Of a stretch of DNA of 44,432 bases, positions 37,157-44,432 are shown piece after piece. Numbering within the stretch: position 1 is the first letter of the stretch; every line of letters begins with the position of its first letter. The DNA comes from Halorubrum saccharovorum DSM 1137 (GTDB lineage: Archaea > Halobacteriota > Halobacteria > Halobacteriales > Haloferacaceae): NCBI RefSeq assembly GCF_000337915.1, contig NZ_AOJE01000005.1, forward strand, positions 27,636 through 72,067, written 5' to 3'. The notes under the pieces are model-generated. The model made no database searches, had not been told where the DNA came from, and saw nothing but the letters and a program-made list of their open reading frames with translations. The translations under genes were made by a program, and so were the position numbers.

Positions 37157-37621
37157 ATGAGCGACACTGCGGCCGAATCGCCCGCGCCGACCGCCGACGA
37201 GGCGCTCCACACGACCCTCGACGTGCCGTTCGACGACGCGGTCCCGTTCGTACAGATCGAACACGAACTGGCCGACTTCGAGACGGTCCGCGTCACTCGA
37301 CTCGACGAGATGATCGGGGGAATGCTCGGCCACGACGACGTGGAGCGCACCGCGCTGATCGTGGTCTGCCACCCGGAGATCGCGTACGACGCGCTCTCGA
37401 TCGACCCGACGCTCGCCGGGATGCTCCCGTGCACCACGCTCGTGTACGAGCGTGAGGGCGACGACCTGGTTCACGTCCACCACGTGTCGGCGACGAAGGC
37501 GATCCGCGACCTCGGCTGCGCGCCGGGCGACTGCGGCGACGCCGTCGACGACCTCGTCGAGAAGACGGGCGAGCTGATGGCCGTCGTCTGGGACAACATC
37601 GAGGAGCACGGCCGGAAGTAG
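37157..37621 (+). CDS. DUF302 domain protein
   Basis: A 154-residue protein with the DUF302 pattern (PFDDAVPFVQIEHELADFETVRVTRLDEM; RTALIVVCHPEIAYDAL; LAGMLPCTTLVYE). Cysteines occur at VCHP, LPCTT and CAPGDC. The family appears with respiratory, cobalamin and sulfur genes but its role is not established. A TTTTTAC box 27 nt upstream of ATG 37157 suggests a leaderless message. The stop codon TAG is within a three-copy 14-nt tandem repeat. Confidence 0.82.
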   Translation: MSDTAAESPAPTADEALHTTLDVPFDDAVPFVQIEHELADFETVRVTRLDEMIGGMLGHDDVERTALIVVCHPEIAYDALSIDPTLAGMLPCTTLVYEREGDDLVHVHHVSATKAIRDLGCAPGDCGDAVDDLVEKTGELMAVVWDNIEEHGRK

Positions 37622-37652
37622 CGGGCCGGAAGTAGCGGGCCGAAAGTAGCGA
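37611..37652. repeat. 14-nt tandem repeat, three copies, across the DUF302 stop codon
   Basis: GCCGGAAGTAGCGG occurs at 37611-37624 and 37625-37638, then GCCGAAAGTAGCGA at 37639-37652. The TAG stop of the DUF302 gene lies in the first copy. Confidence 0.8.
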
Positions 37653-37705
37653 GTCGGTCGTGGCCGAGGCCGCCGTCGCCATTCAGGCCGCGATCCGCGC
37701 GGTGA

Positions 37706-37745
37706 CGCGTTACAACCCTTCGGCGCGCGTTACAGCCCTTCGACG
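37706..37745. repeat. 20-nt tandem duplication over the 3' end of the MGMT-like gene
   Basis: CGCGTTACAACCCTTCGGCG (37706-37725) and CGCGTTACAGCCCTTCGACG (37726-37745) differ at two positions. The second copy encodes the last residues and TAA stop of the minus-strand MGMT-like gene; the first is just beyond the stop. Confidence 0.8.
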
Positions 37746-38194
37746 CGCCGCAGTTTCTCGCGCACGTCGCCCGGCGTGGCGTACGGGCCGCCCTGCACGC
37801 GGTGGTCCGGGAAGAGAATCGGGATCGGGTTCTCGCGGAGCGCGCTCGTCACCAACTCCAAATCCTCCGGGTCGTCCGCGTCGAGCGCGGCCAGTCGCGT
37901 CAGGCGACTGACCGAGACCTCCTCGCCGTAGGGGATCGTTTCGAGCGCTTCGAGGACCGCCCGCCGGTCGGTGGGAACCGTGAGCCCGGTCGCCACGTCG
38001 TCGAACGCGTCGCGCTCGCCGCCGAGGTGCGCCTCGATGCGGTCGAGCAGGTCGTGGTCCGCGGCCGCGTCCGCCGGCGCCGTCGCCGGGAACGACACCG
38101 AGATGACGCGGCCGCCGGCGAAACCGACCTCGATCGCCCGTCCGATCCCGTCGAACTCGCGGGCGAAAACGCCCGACGTTCCCGTCGTGTCCAT
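37730..38194 (-). CDS. MGMT-like (alkyltransferase-like) protein with Asp in place of the acceptor Cys
   Basis: A 154-residue protein with the MGMT/Ada C-terminal DNA-binding fold. IPYGEEVSVSRLTRLA (residues 87-102) is the usual helix-turn-helix region and ALRENPIPILFPDHRVQ the active-site segment. Normal MGMT has PCHRV; here it is PDHRV with Asp130. It therefore cannot take up alkyl groups and resembles alkyltransferase-like (ATL) proteins, which bind O6-alkylguanine and flag it for repair (ATLs usually have Trp there). A GGTTAAATC box 27 nt before ATG 38194 supports the start. Confidence 0.85.
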   Translation of the reverse strand: MDTTGTSGVFAREFDGIGRAIEVGFAGGRVISVSFPATAPADAAADHDLLDRIEAHLGGERDAFDDVATGLTVPTDRRAVLEALETIPYGEEVSVSRLTRLAALDADDPEDLELVTSALRENPIPILFPDHRVQGGPYATPGDVREKLRRVEGL

Positions 38195-38314
38195 ACCCGT
38201 AATCCGTGACCGCGACGGTTAAATCGACGGGAGACGCCCGACCCGGAGGTCGGCGTCGCGAGCGTACCCGGCGCCGAGACGACCGCGCCCGCAAGCCTTA
38301 TGAACAGATACGTG

Positions 38315-38332
38315 CATTAGTGTACACTAATG
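38315..38332. promoter_or_regulatory. Perfect palindrome with central TGTACA over the trpC start
   Basis: CATTAGTGTACACTAATG is an 18-nt perfect palindrome whose last three bases are the trpC ATG. A CTTATGAA box lies just upstream (38297-38304). TGTACA is the core of the TRP box bound by TrpY in Methanothermobacter. I infer an operator for the trp genes that would block the leaderless start site. Confidence 0.6.
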
Positions 38333-39181
38333 GAGGATCAAACCGAGCTGGCTCCCGCGGTCAGATCGATCCTGTCGGCGGCCCGGGACCGGGCGGCCGA
38401 GGGCCGATCCGGCGAGGTCGCCGTCGAGCCGCGCGGCCTGCGGGCGGCGTTCGACCGCGCCGAGGCGGACGGGCGCGTCCCCGTGATCGCCGAGGTGAAG
38501 CCCACGAGCCCGACGACGGAGGGCACCCGCGAGGACGACCCGGTCGCGCTCGCGGAGGGGATGGTCGCCGGCGGCGCGGCCGCGCTCAGCGTGCTCACCG
38601 AGCCGGCGCACTTCGGCGGGAGCACCGACACCCTCGAACGCGTGCGCGAGGCGGTCGACGTGCCCGTCCTCCGGAAGGACTTCGTCGTCGCCGAGGCGCA
38701 GCTCGACGCCGTCGAGAGCGACGTGGTCCTGCTTATCGCCCGGTTCGTCGGCGACGACCTCCCGGACCTGCTCGCCGCCGCGCGCGACCGCGGCTTCCAG
38801 GTGCTCGTCGAGGTCCACGACCGGGACGAACTGGAGCGCGCGCTCGACGCGGGCGCGACGCTCGTCGGCGTGAACAACCGCGATCTGGCCGAGCTGGTCG
38901 TCGACCTCGGAACCTTCGAGTCGGTGGCGCCCCGCGTCCCCGACGACGTGACCCTGATAGCCGAGAGCGGGATCGGCTCGCCCGCCGACGTGCGCCGGAT
39001 GCGCGCGGCGGGCGCCGACGCCCTCCTCGTCGGGAGCGCGATCATGGACGGCGACGTAGAGGCGAACACGCGCGAGTTGGTGCGGGCGGAGGCGAGGGGC
39101 GGTGCGGTCGGTTCGGACGCCGACGGAGACGGCGCGAACGACGAGAGCGACACCCGAGACACCACGGAGACATCCACATGA
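38330..39181 (+). CDS. trpC: Indole-3-glycerol phosphate synthase
   Basis: A 283-residue TrpC that closes the indole ring in tryptophan synthesis. It shows [47 protein letters not shown] (catalytic Lys), LVGVNNRDL and [15 protein letters not shown]. The acidic C-terminus from about residue 255 extends beyond the barrel. Leaderless start at ATG 38330 under the palindrome. Its TGA overlaps the ATG of trpB (ATGA). Start of a trpC-trpB-trpA operon. Confidence 0.95.
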   Translation: MEDQTELAPAVRSILSAARDRAAEGRSGEVAVEPRGLRAAFDRAEADGRVPVIAEVKPTSPTTEGTREDDPVALAEGMVAGGAAALSVLTEPAHFGGSTDTLERVREAVDVPVLRKDFVVAEAQLDAVESDVVLLIARFVGDDLPDLLAAARDRGFQVLVEVHDRDELERALDAGATLVGVNNRDLAELVVDLGTFESVAPRVPDDVTLIAESGIGSPADVRRMRAAGADALLVGSAIMDGDVEANTRELVRAEARGGAVGSDADGDGANDESDTRDTTETST

Positions 39182-40482
39182 GCGAGACCGACACGCGGAC
39201 GACGGACGAGACGGAACGGGCGCGACGACCCGGCCGCGAGCGCGGCCGCGACGACGGGAAGTTCGGCCGCTACGGCGGCCAGTACGTCCCCGAGGCGCTG
39301 ATGCCGGCGATCGAGGAGCTGACGGACGCCTACGAGCGCTACGTTCTCGGTAACGAGGACGGGTTCATGGACGAGTTCCGCGAGCGCCTCGCGGACTTCG
39401 GCGGCCGGCCGACGCCGCTCCAGCGCGCCGACCGGCTCTCGGAGCGCTACGACACGGACGTGTTCCTCAAGCGCGAGGACCTCGTCCACGGCGGCGCGCA
39501 CAAACTGAACAACGCGCTCGGACAGGTTCTGCTGGCGAAGTACATGGGCAAAGAGCGGATCGTGGCGGAGACGGGCGCCGGCCAGCACGGCACCGCGACC
39601 GCGATGGCGGCCGCCCACCTCGACATGCCCTGTGAGATATACATGGGCGAGCGGGACATCAACCGCCAGCGCCCCAACGTCTTCCGGATGAAGCTCAACG
39701 GCGCCGAGGTGAACCCCGTCACCGCGGGCCGCGGCACGCTGAAGGAGGCCATCTCGGAGACGATGCGCGACTGGGCGACCACCGTCGAGAACACCCACTA
39801 CGTCATCGGCTCGATCGTCGGCCCGCACCCCTTCCCGGTGATGGTCCGCGACTTCCAGGCGGTCATCTCCGAGGAGGCGCGCGAGCAGGCGATCGAGAAG
39901 ACCGGCGGCCTCCCGACCGACGTGGTCGCCTGCGCGGGCGGCGGCTCGAACACGATGGGCGCGTTCGCCGACTTCGTCGACGACGAGGCGGTCGCCCTGC
40001 ACGCGGTCGAGGCCGGCGGCTCGACGCTGGAGGTCGACGAGGAGGCGGGCGTCGCGCCGAACTCCGCGTCGCTGTGCGCGGGCGACGAGGGGGTTCTCCA
40101 CGGGGCCCGCACGAAGCTCCTGCAGGACTCCGACGGGCAGATCATGGAGAGCCACTCGATCTCCTCCGGGCTCGACTACGCCGGCGTCGGCCCCGAGCTC
40201 GCGTACCTCGTCGACGAGGGGCGGGTGAGTCCGGTCGCCGTCGACGACGACGCCGCGCTGGAGGGGTTCCACCGGCTCTCGCGCACGGAGGGGATCATCC
40301 CCGCCCTGGAGACGGCGCACGCGTTCGGCTTCTTAGAGGAGCACCACGAGGAGCTGGGCGAGCGCGTCGTCGTGAACGTCTCCGGGCGCGGCGACAAGGA
40401 CCTCGACGCCGCCATCGAGGAGACGGACAAGCGCGACATCGACGAGGCGCCGGACATGTCGATGTTCACGGGGGGGATCTGA
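39178..40482 (+). CDS. trpB: Tryptophan synthase beta chain
   Basis: A 434-residue TrpB that makes tryptophan from indole and serine with [27 protein letters not shown] opens the domain after a charged N-terminal tail of about 25 residues. The PLP lysine is in [13 protein letters not shown]. Other signatures are [24 protein letters not shown] and the C-terminal [12 protein letters not shown]. Length is somewhat longer than the bacterial enzyme because of acidic termini. It overlaps trpC by 4 nt and abuts trpA with no gap. Confidence 0.97.
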   Translation: MSETDTRTTDETERARRPGRERGRDDGKFGRYGGQYVPEALMPAIEELTDAYERYVLGNEDGFMDEFRERLADFGGRPTPLQRADRLSERYDTDVFLKREDLVHGGAHKLNNALGQVLLAKYMGKERIVAETGAGQHGTATAMAAAHLDMPCEIYMGERDINRQRPNVFRMKLNGAEVNPVTAGRGTLKEAISETMRDWATTVENTHYVIGSIVGPHPFPVMVRDFQAVISEEAREQAIEKTGGLPTDVVACAGGGSNTMGAFADFVDDEAVALHAVEAGGSTLEVDEEAGVAPNSASLCAGDEGVLHGARTKLLQDSDGQIMESHSISSGLDYAGVGPELAYLVDEGRVSPVAVDDDAALEGFHRLSRTEGIIPALETAHAFGFLEEHHEELGERVVVNVSGRGDKDLDAAIEETDKRDIDEAPDMSMFTGGI

Positions 40483-41358
40483 ATGGCGGACCCGAGCGCG
40501 GAGTCGGCGGAGACCGGCAACTCGGAGGCCATCGCCGAGGCGTTCGCCGACGGCCCGGCCTACATCCCGTACCTCGCCGTCGGCGACCCGGACTACGACT
40601 CCTCGAAGGCGTACGTCGAGGCGCTCGACCGCGGCGGCGCGGACGTGATCGAACTCGGGCTCCCCTTCTCGGAGCCGATCGCGGAGGGGTCGACCATTCA
40701 GGGGGCGCTGGTCCGCGCGCTCGACGCCGGGATGACGCCCGACCGGTTCTTCGCGTTCGCGGAGGAGGTAGACGTCGAGGCGCCGCTCGTCTGCATGACG
40801 TACTACAACTTGATCTACCAATACGGCTCGGAGTCAGGTCCGAGGCCGTTCGTCGAGCGCGCCGCCGCGGCCGGCATCGAGGGGCTCGTCGTCCCCGACC
40901 TCCCGGCCGAGGAGGCCGACCCGCTGCGGGAGGCCTGCGACGAGTTCGGGCTGGACCTCGTCTTCATCGTCGCGCCCACCACGGTCGGCGACCGGCTCGA
41001 CCGGATCATGAGCCGGGTGTCGGGGTACGTCTACGTGCAGGCGCGGCTCGGCACCACCGGCGCTCGAAGCGACGTCTCCGATCAGACCACCCAGAGCCTC
41101 GACCGGCTCCGCGAGTACGACGTGCCGAAGGCCGTCGGGTTCGGCATCTCGGCGGGCGAGCACGCCGAGCGCATCGTCGCCGGCGGCGCCGACGGGATCA
41201 TCGTCGGCTCGGCGCTCGTCGACATCGTCGCCGAGGGCGTCGAGAACGACCTGTCGACCGCGGAGGTCGCCGACCGTCTGGAGGCGCTCTCGCGGGAGCT
41301 GAAGGCGGGCGCGGAGCGCGGCTACGACGCGCGCGCCGAGACGGCGGAGTCGCGGTGA
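40483..41358 (+). CDS. trpA: Tryptophan synthase alpha chain
   Basis: A 291-residue TrpA that releases indole from indole-3-glycerol phosphate. The catalytic Glu lies in [20 protein letters not shown], the catalytic Asp in [14 protein letters not shown], and the phosphate-binding end in [27 protein letters not shown] is the usual barrel closure. It starts at the base after the trpB stop, so translation is coupled. The downstream ADH synthase gene begins 84 nt later with its own AT-rich region. Confidence 0.95.
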   Translation: MADPSAESAETGNSEAIAEAFADGPAYIPYLAVGDPDYDSSKAYVEALDRGGADVIELGLPFSEPIAEGSTIQGALVRALDAGMTPDRFFAFAEEVDVEAPLVCMTYYNLIYQYGSESGPRPFVERAAAAGIEGLVVPDLPAEEADPLREACDEFGLDLVFIVAPTTVGDRLDRIMSRVSGYVYVQARLGTTGARSDVSDQTTQSLDRLREYDVPKAVGFGISAGEHAERIVAGGADGIIVGSALVDIVAEGVENDLSTAEVADRLEALSRELKAGAERGYDARAETAESR

Positions 41359-41441
41359 CCGCGGCTTCGAGCCAATAACGTCCCCGAACGAAACCGACTT
41401 ACCTACGATTGCCACACACTCACACAACGACCGACACCATC

Positions 41442-42233
41442 ATGACAGCAGGACTCTCGGCACGACTCGACCGCATATCTACGAACGACCGGTACCTCAT
41501 CGTCCCCATGGACCACGGGCTCACGATGGGCGCCGTCGACGGCCTCGTCGACATCGAATCGACGATCGACGGCGTGACGAGCGGCGGCGCGGACGCGGTG
41601 CTCACCCAGAAGGGGATCGCGCCGCGCGTCCACGAGAACAAGAACGACGCGGGCTACATCGTTCACCTCAACGGGTCGACGACGATCGGCCCCGACGAGA
41701 GCGACAAGCGCGTCACGGGCACCGTCGAGGACGCGGTGCGCGCGGGCGCCGACGCCGTCTCGTTCCACATCAACGTCGGGTCGGACCACGAGCCGAAGCA
41801 GATCGAGGAGCTCGCGGAGCTGACCGCCGACGCCGACCGTCTCGGCCTCCCGGTGCTCGCGATGGCGTACGCGCGCGGCCCCGGCGTCGACGAGACCGAC
41901 CCCGAGTCGCTCGGGCACGCGGTGCGGCTCGCCGAGGAGGTCGGCGCCGACGTGGTGAAAACGGGGTACTCCGGCGACGGCGACTCGTTCGAGCGCGTCA
42001 CGGAGTCGACCCGGCTCCCGGTCGTCATCGCCGGCGGCTCGAAGGGGACCGACCGCGACACCGTGGAGATGGTACGCGGCGCGATGGACGGCGACGCGGC
42101 CGGCGTGTCGATGGGGCGGTCGATCTTCCAGCACGGGGACCCCGAGGGGATCGCCCGCGCGGTGTCGGCGGTCGTCCACGACGACGCGGGCGTGGAGGAG
42201 GCGCTGCGCGCGGGCGGGTTCGTGGAGGCGTAA
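41442..42233 (+). CDS. 2-amino-3,7-dideoxy-D-threo-hept-6-ulosonate (ADH) synthase, archaeal shikimate entry
   Basis: A 263-residue class I aldolase-like protein of the DhnA/FbaB type. VPMDHGLTMGAVDGL is the substrate-binding start; LTQKGIAPRVH, VSFHINVGSDHEPKQIEEL, VVKTGYSGDG (Schiff-base Lys) and VVIAGGSKGTDRDTVEMV follow. In archaea this enzyme makes the seven-carbon precursor used by dehydroquinate synthase II in place of DAHP, which fits the partial aroB' gene at the window end and the trp genes upstream. ATG 41442 follows a C/A-rich leader. A fructose-bisphosphate aldolase role is the alternative. Confidence 0.88.
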   Translation: MTAGLSARLDRISTNDRYLIVPMDHGLTMGAVDGLVDIESTIDGVTSGGADAVLTQKGIAPRVHENKNDAGYIVHLNGSTTIGPDESDKRVTGTVEDAVRAGADAVSFHINVGSDHEPKQIEELAELTADADRLGLPVLAMAYARGPGVDETDPESLGHAVRLAEEVGADVVKTGYSGDGDSFERVTESTRLPVVIAGGSKGTDRDTVEMVRGAMDGDAAGVSMGRSIFQHGDPEGIARAVSAVVHDDAGVEEALRAGGFVEA

Positions 42234-42257
42234 CCCGCTCCGCCCCGAGGTCTCGGA

Positions 42258-43934
42258 TCAGCAGGCGACGCGCACCTGCCTTTGCGGCTCCGGCTCCCCG
42301 ACCGGCCCGCTCGGACCGACCGCCTGCTCGACGTGGAAGACGGTCACGGACGCGAGGCTGCGGTCCGATCGCTCACAGACGTACGCCGCCACCGGCCGAT
42401 ATCGCGCCTCTCCGGCGTTCTTCATCCGGAATCCGAACTGGTGCCAGAGGGTCGTCGGGTACGTCTCGGCCGCGTCCGGCGGTCGGTCGTACGTGACCGC
42501 CCGCCCGTCGCGAACGTCGATCGATTCGCCCGATTCGAGCGTTCCTCGGACGACGTACCAGCTGGAGGCGTCCGGCGGGTTCGGCGCGAAGAACGACCAG
42601 CTCACCTCCGACAGTTCGCCGGCTGATTCCGACGCCGGGAGGTCGACGAGCCCGACTCCCGCGGCCTGCCACCACACGAGCGCGAGGAAGAAGCTCACGA
42701 GCACCAGGGTAGCTCCCACCCGGACCCCGCGGCGAACCCGCGACGGATCCGGCGGGGCGGTGTCGGCCGCGCCGTCGCCGCCACTTCGGTCGACTCCGGT
42801 CTCGTCTCCGCCGTCACTTCGGTACGGACGGTCCGCCTCCGCGGGTCGATCGGATCCGCGCCGCTTCGACGCGACCGCCTCAACGCGGTCCCAGGCCCCT
42901 GGCGGGAAAAACAGGAGGAGGACCGAGATCATGACGAACGGGAACACGCCGAGCCGCATCGTCGCGGCCATGCCGATGTGTGCGGAGACGAACGCGAGGG
43001 CGACGCCGACCCTGAGCCGCCCGGTCGCGGCGATCAGCAGCACGGACGCCGAAAGGAGCGCGACCCAGAGCCAGTTCACCGTCGCGAGAACCGCGGCGTG
43101 TTCCGAGACGAACGGTCCCAGTCCCACGGTGAACTCCTCTAACTGGAAGATCCGAGGGACGGCGATACCCGACATCCACGCGTCGCTCCGGAACTTTGAG
43201 ACCGCGTTCGCCGCGTAGATCGACACGAGCGTCAGGAGCGTGACGGCCGTTCCGATAGAACAAACTCGCGGAGCGACGCCGCCCGCTCGCTCGTCGGTCC
43301 CACGCTCGTCGGCCCCACGCTCGTCGGCTCCTCGTTCGTCGGCCCCTCGTTCGTCGGCCCCACGCTCGTCGGCCCCTCGTTCGTCGGCTCCTCGTTCGTC
43401 GGCGTCGTCCCGATCGGTACGGCCGCTCCGGCGGCCCGCACTGACCGACCAGCGAGCGTCGAGCGGGAGAAAGAGGCTCAAAAACAGGACCACGACAAGG
43501 ATCGTGTTCCCGCCGTTGATCACGTACGGGTTCCGAGCGTACAGCGACGCGAGCAGGACGAGGGAGAGGACCGTCGACGCCCGCGTTCGATAGCCGACGA
43601 GCAGGCAGACTGCGGCGCAAGCCCCGACCGCGAGCAGTCCCGTTTGCACCCGCGCCGAACCGGACATCGCGTGGATCGAGACGGTCTCTAACAGCGGGTA
43701 TATCTCGGCGAGCGTCGAGCGGGGAAGGACGCCGTCGTCCGTGTAGAACGCGCTTACCGCGGGAATCCGATAGACCAGCAGGTCCGCGAGAAGGAAGAGC
43801 GCCACCGCGATTCGGAAGGCGCCGAGGGCTCTCGGGTCGATCCCGAGATGCGGCGTGGCGCGCTCGCGGAGGGACTCGCGCACCGCGGCGTATCGGGAGC
43901 GCGCTTTCGAGAGGCGCTGGCCTGGTTGCGTCAT
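42258..43934 (-). CDS. HTTM-domain (vitamin K gamma-carboxylase-like) membrane protein
   Basis: A 558-residue protein with an HTTM-type membrane domain. LGIDPRALGAFRIAVALFLLADLLVYR opens it. Several helices follow, then YVINGGNTILVVVLFLSLFLPLDARWS, typical of HTTM proteins. After an acidic repeat loop (ADERG repeats, about residues 180-220) further helices continue to about residue 460. The rest is a soluble beta-rich part (VSWSFFAPNPPDASSWYVVRG). Function in archaea is unknown; bacterial relatives include the vitamin-K-dependent carboxylase fold. It is inserted antisense between the ADH synthase and dehydroquinate synthase genes. Confidence 0.85.
   Translation of the reverse strand: MTQPGQRLSKARSRYAAVRESLRERATPHLGIDPRALGAFRIAVALFLLADLLVYRIPAVSAFYTDDGVLPRSTLAEIYPLLETVSIHAMSGSARVQTGLLAVGACAAVCLLVGYRTRASTVLSLVLLASLYARNPYVINGGNTILVVVLFLSLFLPLDARWSVSAGRRSGRTDRDDADERGADERGADERGADERGADERGADERGADERGTDERAGGVAPRVCSIGTAVTLLTLVSIYAANAVSKFRSDAWMSGIAVPRIFQLEEFTVGLGPFVSEHAAVLATVNWLWVALLSASVLLIAATGRLRVGVALAFVSAHIGMAATMRLGVFPFVMISVLLLFFPPGAWDRVEAVASKRRGSDRPAEADRPYRSDGGDETGVDRSGGDGAADTAPPDPSRVRRGVRVGATLVLVSFFLALVWWQAAGVGLVDLPASESAGELSEVSWSFFAPNPPDASSWYVVRGTLESGESIDVRDGRAVTYDRPPDAAETYPTTLWHQFGFRMKNAGEARYRPVAAYVCERSDRSLASVTVFHVEQAVGPSGPVGEPEPQRQVRVAC
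43291..43410. repeat. 15-nt tandem repeat, about eight units, coding ADERG
   Basis: Units of 15 nt (TCGTCGGCCCCACGC and variants) start at 43291 and recur every 15 nt to 43396, the last diverging. Translated, they give seven ADERG-type repeats in a cytoplasm- or surface-facing loop of the HTTM protein. The reading frame is kept. Confidence 0.88.
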
Positions 43935-44055
43935 TCGGTGGTGTGAATGGAACGATGTGATCTCAGTGATAAGTGCTTTGTCGTCCTCCGCGCCGTCACG
44001 CGCAACGCCCGACCCTTTCGCAGTTTTCAAGCCCGCCCGCCGTGAGGTTCCGACA

Positions 44056-44408
44056 ATGACACGCACGGTCTGGGTGAAAGCCGACGGCGACGTCGGCGAC
44101 TGGGAGGCGCGCAAGCGACGGATCACGGCCGCCATCGAGGCCGGCGCGGACTGGGTGCTCGTCGACGAGAGCGACGTGGGGCGCGTCCGCGACCTGGGCG
44201 ACATCTCGGTCGCCGCGTTCCGGTCGGACGCCGACGTGATCGACGACGCCGAGAGCGACGCCGAGGCCGACGCCTACTTCGTCGGGAAAGGCGGCGAGGG
44301 CGACGGCACCATCGACATGCCCGAGGACCTGTCGGGCTCCGCGGACCTCACGACCGTCCGCCGGCGCGACGACCGCGCCCAGGGCGTGTACGTCCGAGTG
44401 CTCGGCAC
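44056..44408 (+). CDS. 3-dehydroquinate synthase II (archaeal), 5' part only
   Basis: The first 117 residues of an archaeal DHQ synthase II: MTRTVWVKADGDVGDWEARK, GADWVLVDESDVGRVRDLGDI, FVGKGGEGDGTIDMPEDLSGSADL and QGVYVRVLG. The full protein is about 390 residues; the rest is missing because the sequence ends here in adapter. With ADH synthase it forms the DAHP-independent start of aromatic amino-acid synthesis. ATG 44056 follows TTTTCAAG about 27 nt upstream. Confidence 0.88.
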
Positions 44409-44432
44409 CTGTCTCTTATACACATCTCTGAT
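44409..44432. other. Tn5/Nextera mosaic-end adapter at the assembly edge
   Basis: CTGTCTCTTATACACATCT at 44409-44427 is the Tn5 transposase mosaic-end sequence used in Nextera libraries; five further bases follow. In frame it produces the CLLYTS residues that recur in contaminated database entries. These bases are not genomic. Confidence 0.95.

Noticed and set aside
34293-37745. CRISPR array
   Set aside because: The repeats are head-to-tail with no spacers between them.
1-44432. tRNA or rRNA genes
   Set aside because: No cloverleaf-like or conserved rRNA stretch was seen in the intergenic regions; a covariance search would be needed to exclude them fully.

Overview
The window is high-GC DNA coding for strongly acidic (Asp/Glu-rich) proteins. 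It has archaeal markers: an archaeal-type signal peptidase, DUF2070, a Lhr-type helicase, archaeal CMP kinase, PurS, a SAMP/UbaA/JAMM ubiquitin-like set, and the archaeal shikimate entry enzymes. Many starts have a TATA-like box about 27 nt upstream of the start codon, which implies leaderless transcripts. Together these point to a haloarchaeon, probably Halorubrum or a close relative; the genus is inferred from general resemblance only. The window ends at an assembly edge: the last 24 bases carry the Tn5/Nextera mosaic-end sequence and are not genomic.

Layout. 0-5.6 kb: UPF0104/YbhN-like membrane protein, GAF histidine kinase, a small membrane protein, and a glycosyltransferase-DUF2070 pair. 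5.9-14 kb: nnr and moaC, then one-carbon genes (fhs, a formate dehydrogenase catalytic subunit, gcvT) with a stand-alone helix-hairpin-helix-like protein. 14-19.6 kb: signal peptidase I, NYN protein, UspA, a small unknown, ilvD, a winged-helix gene followed by a truncated toxin-like remnant, a VOC protein and a SHOCT membrane protein. 19.6-25.7 kb: purS, a 31-codon coupled ORF and purQ, divergent from purU; then a Lhr helicase and cmk. 25.7-31 kb: an apparent exported-sulfur cluster (DsrE-like, propeller, Tat-exported rhodanese-like, Tat-exported propeller) divergent from a YeeE/YedE transporter. 31-37.6 kb: a lipoprotein, a DUF433/DUF5615 toxin-antitoxin pair, rhodanese plus TusA, cysteine synthase, SAMP, UbaA, an AT-rich membrane gene and a JAMM desampylase. 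37.1-44.4 kb: DUF302 protein, an MGMT-like protein lacking the acceptor Cys, trpC-trpB-trpA, the ADH synthase, an HTTM membrane protein and a partial 3-dehydroquinate synthase II.

How the genes fit together. FDH, formate-THF ligase, GcvT, PurU and PurS/PurQ connect formate, folate one-carbon units and purine synthesis. MoaC supplies the molybdenum cofactor that FDH needs. From 25.7 to 37 kb many genes concern sulfur: outside-facing candidate carriers, a sulfur-compound importer, TusA/rhodanese relays, cysteine synthase, and the SAMP/UbaA sulfur-carrier and modifier system with its protease. The trp/shikimate block is a normal aromatic amino-acid cluster, with a perfect TGTACA-centred palindrome over the trpC start.

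The most interesting leads are: the exported sulfur cluster, whose two Tat proteins end in short cysteine tails resembling in principle the SoxY arm; the SAMP that ends Gly-Gly-Arg instead of Gly-Gly, with its stop codon inside a 28-nt tandem repeat; the coupled mini-ORF between purS and purQ; the structured purU leader; and a recurring pattern of short tandem duplications across stop codons. No rRNA, tRNA, CRISPR array, integrase or insertion sequence was seen.
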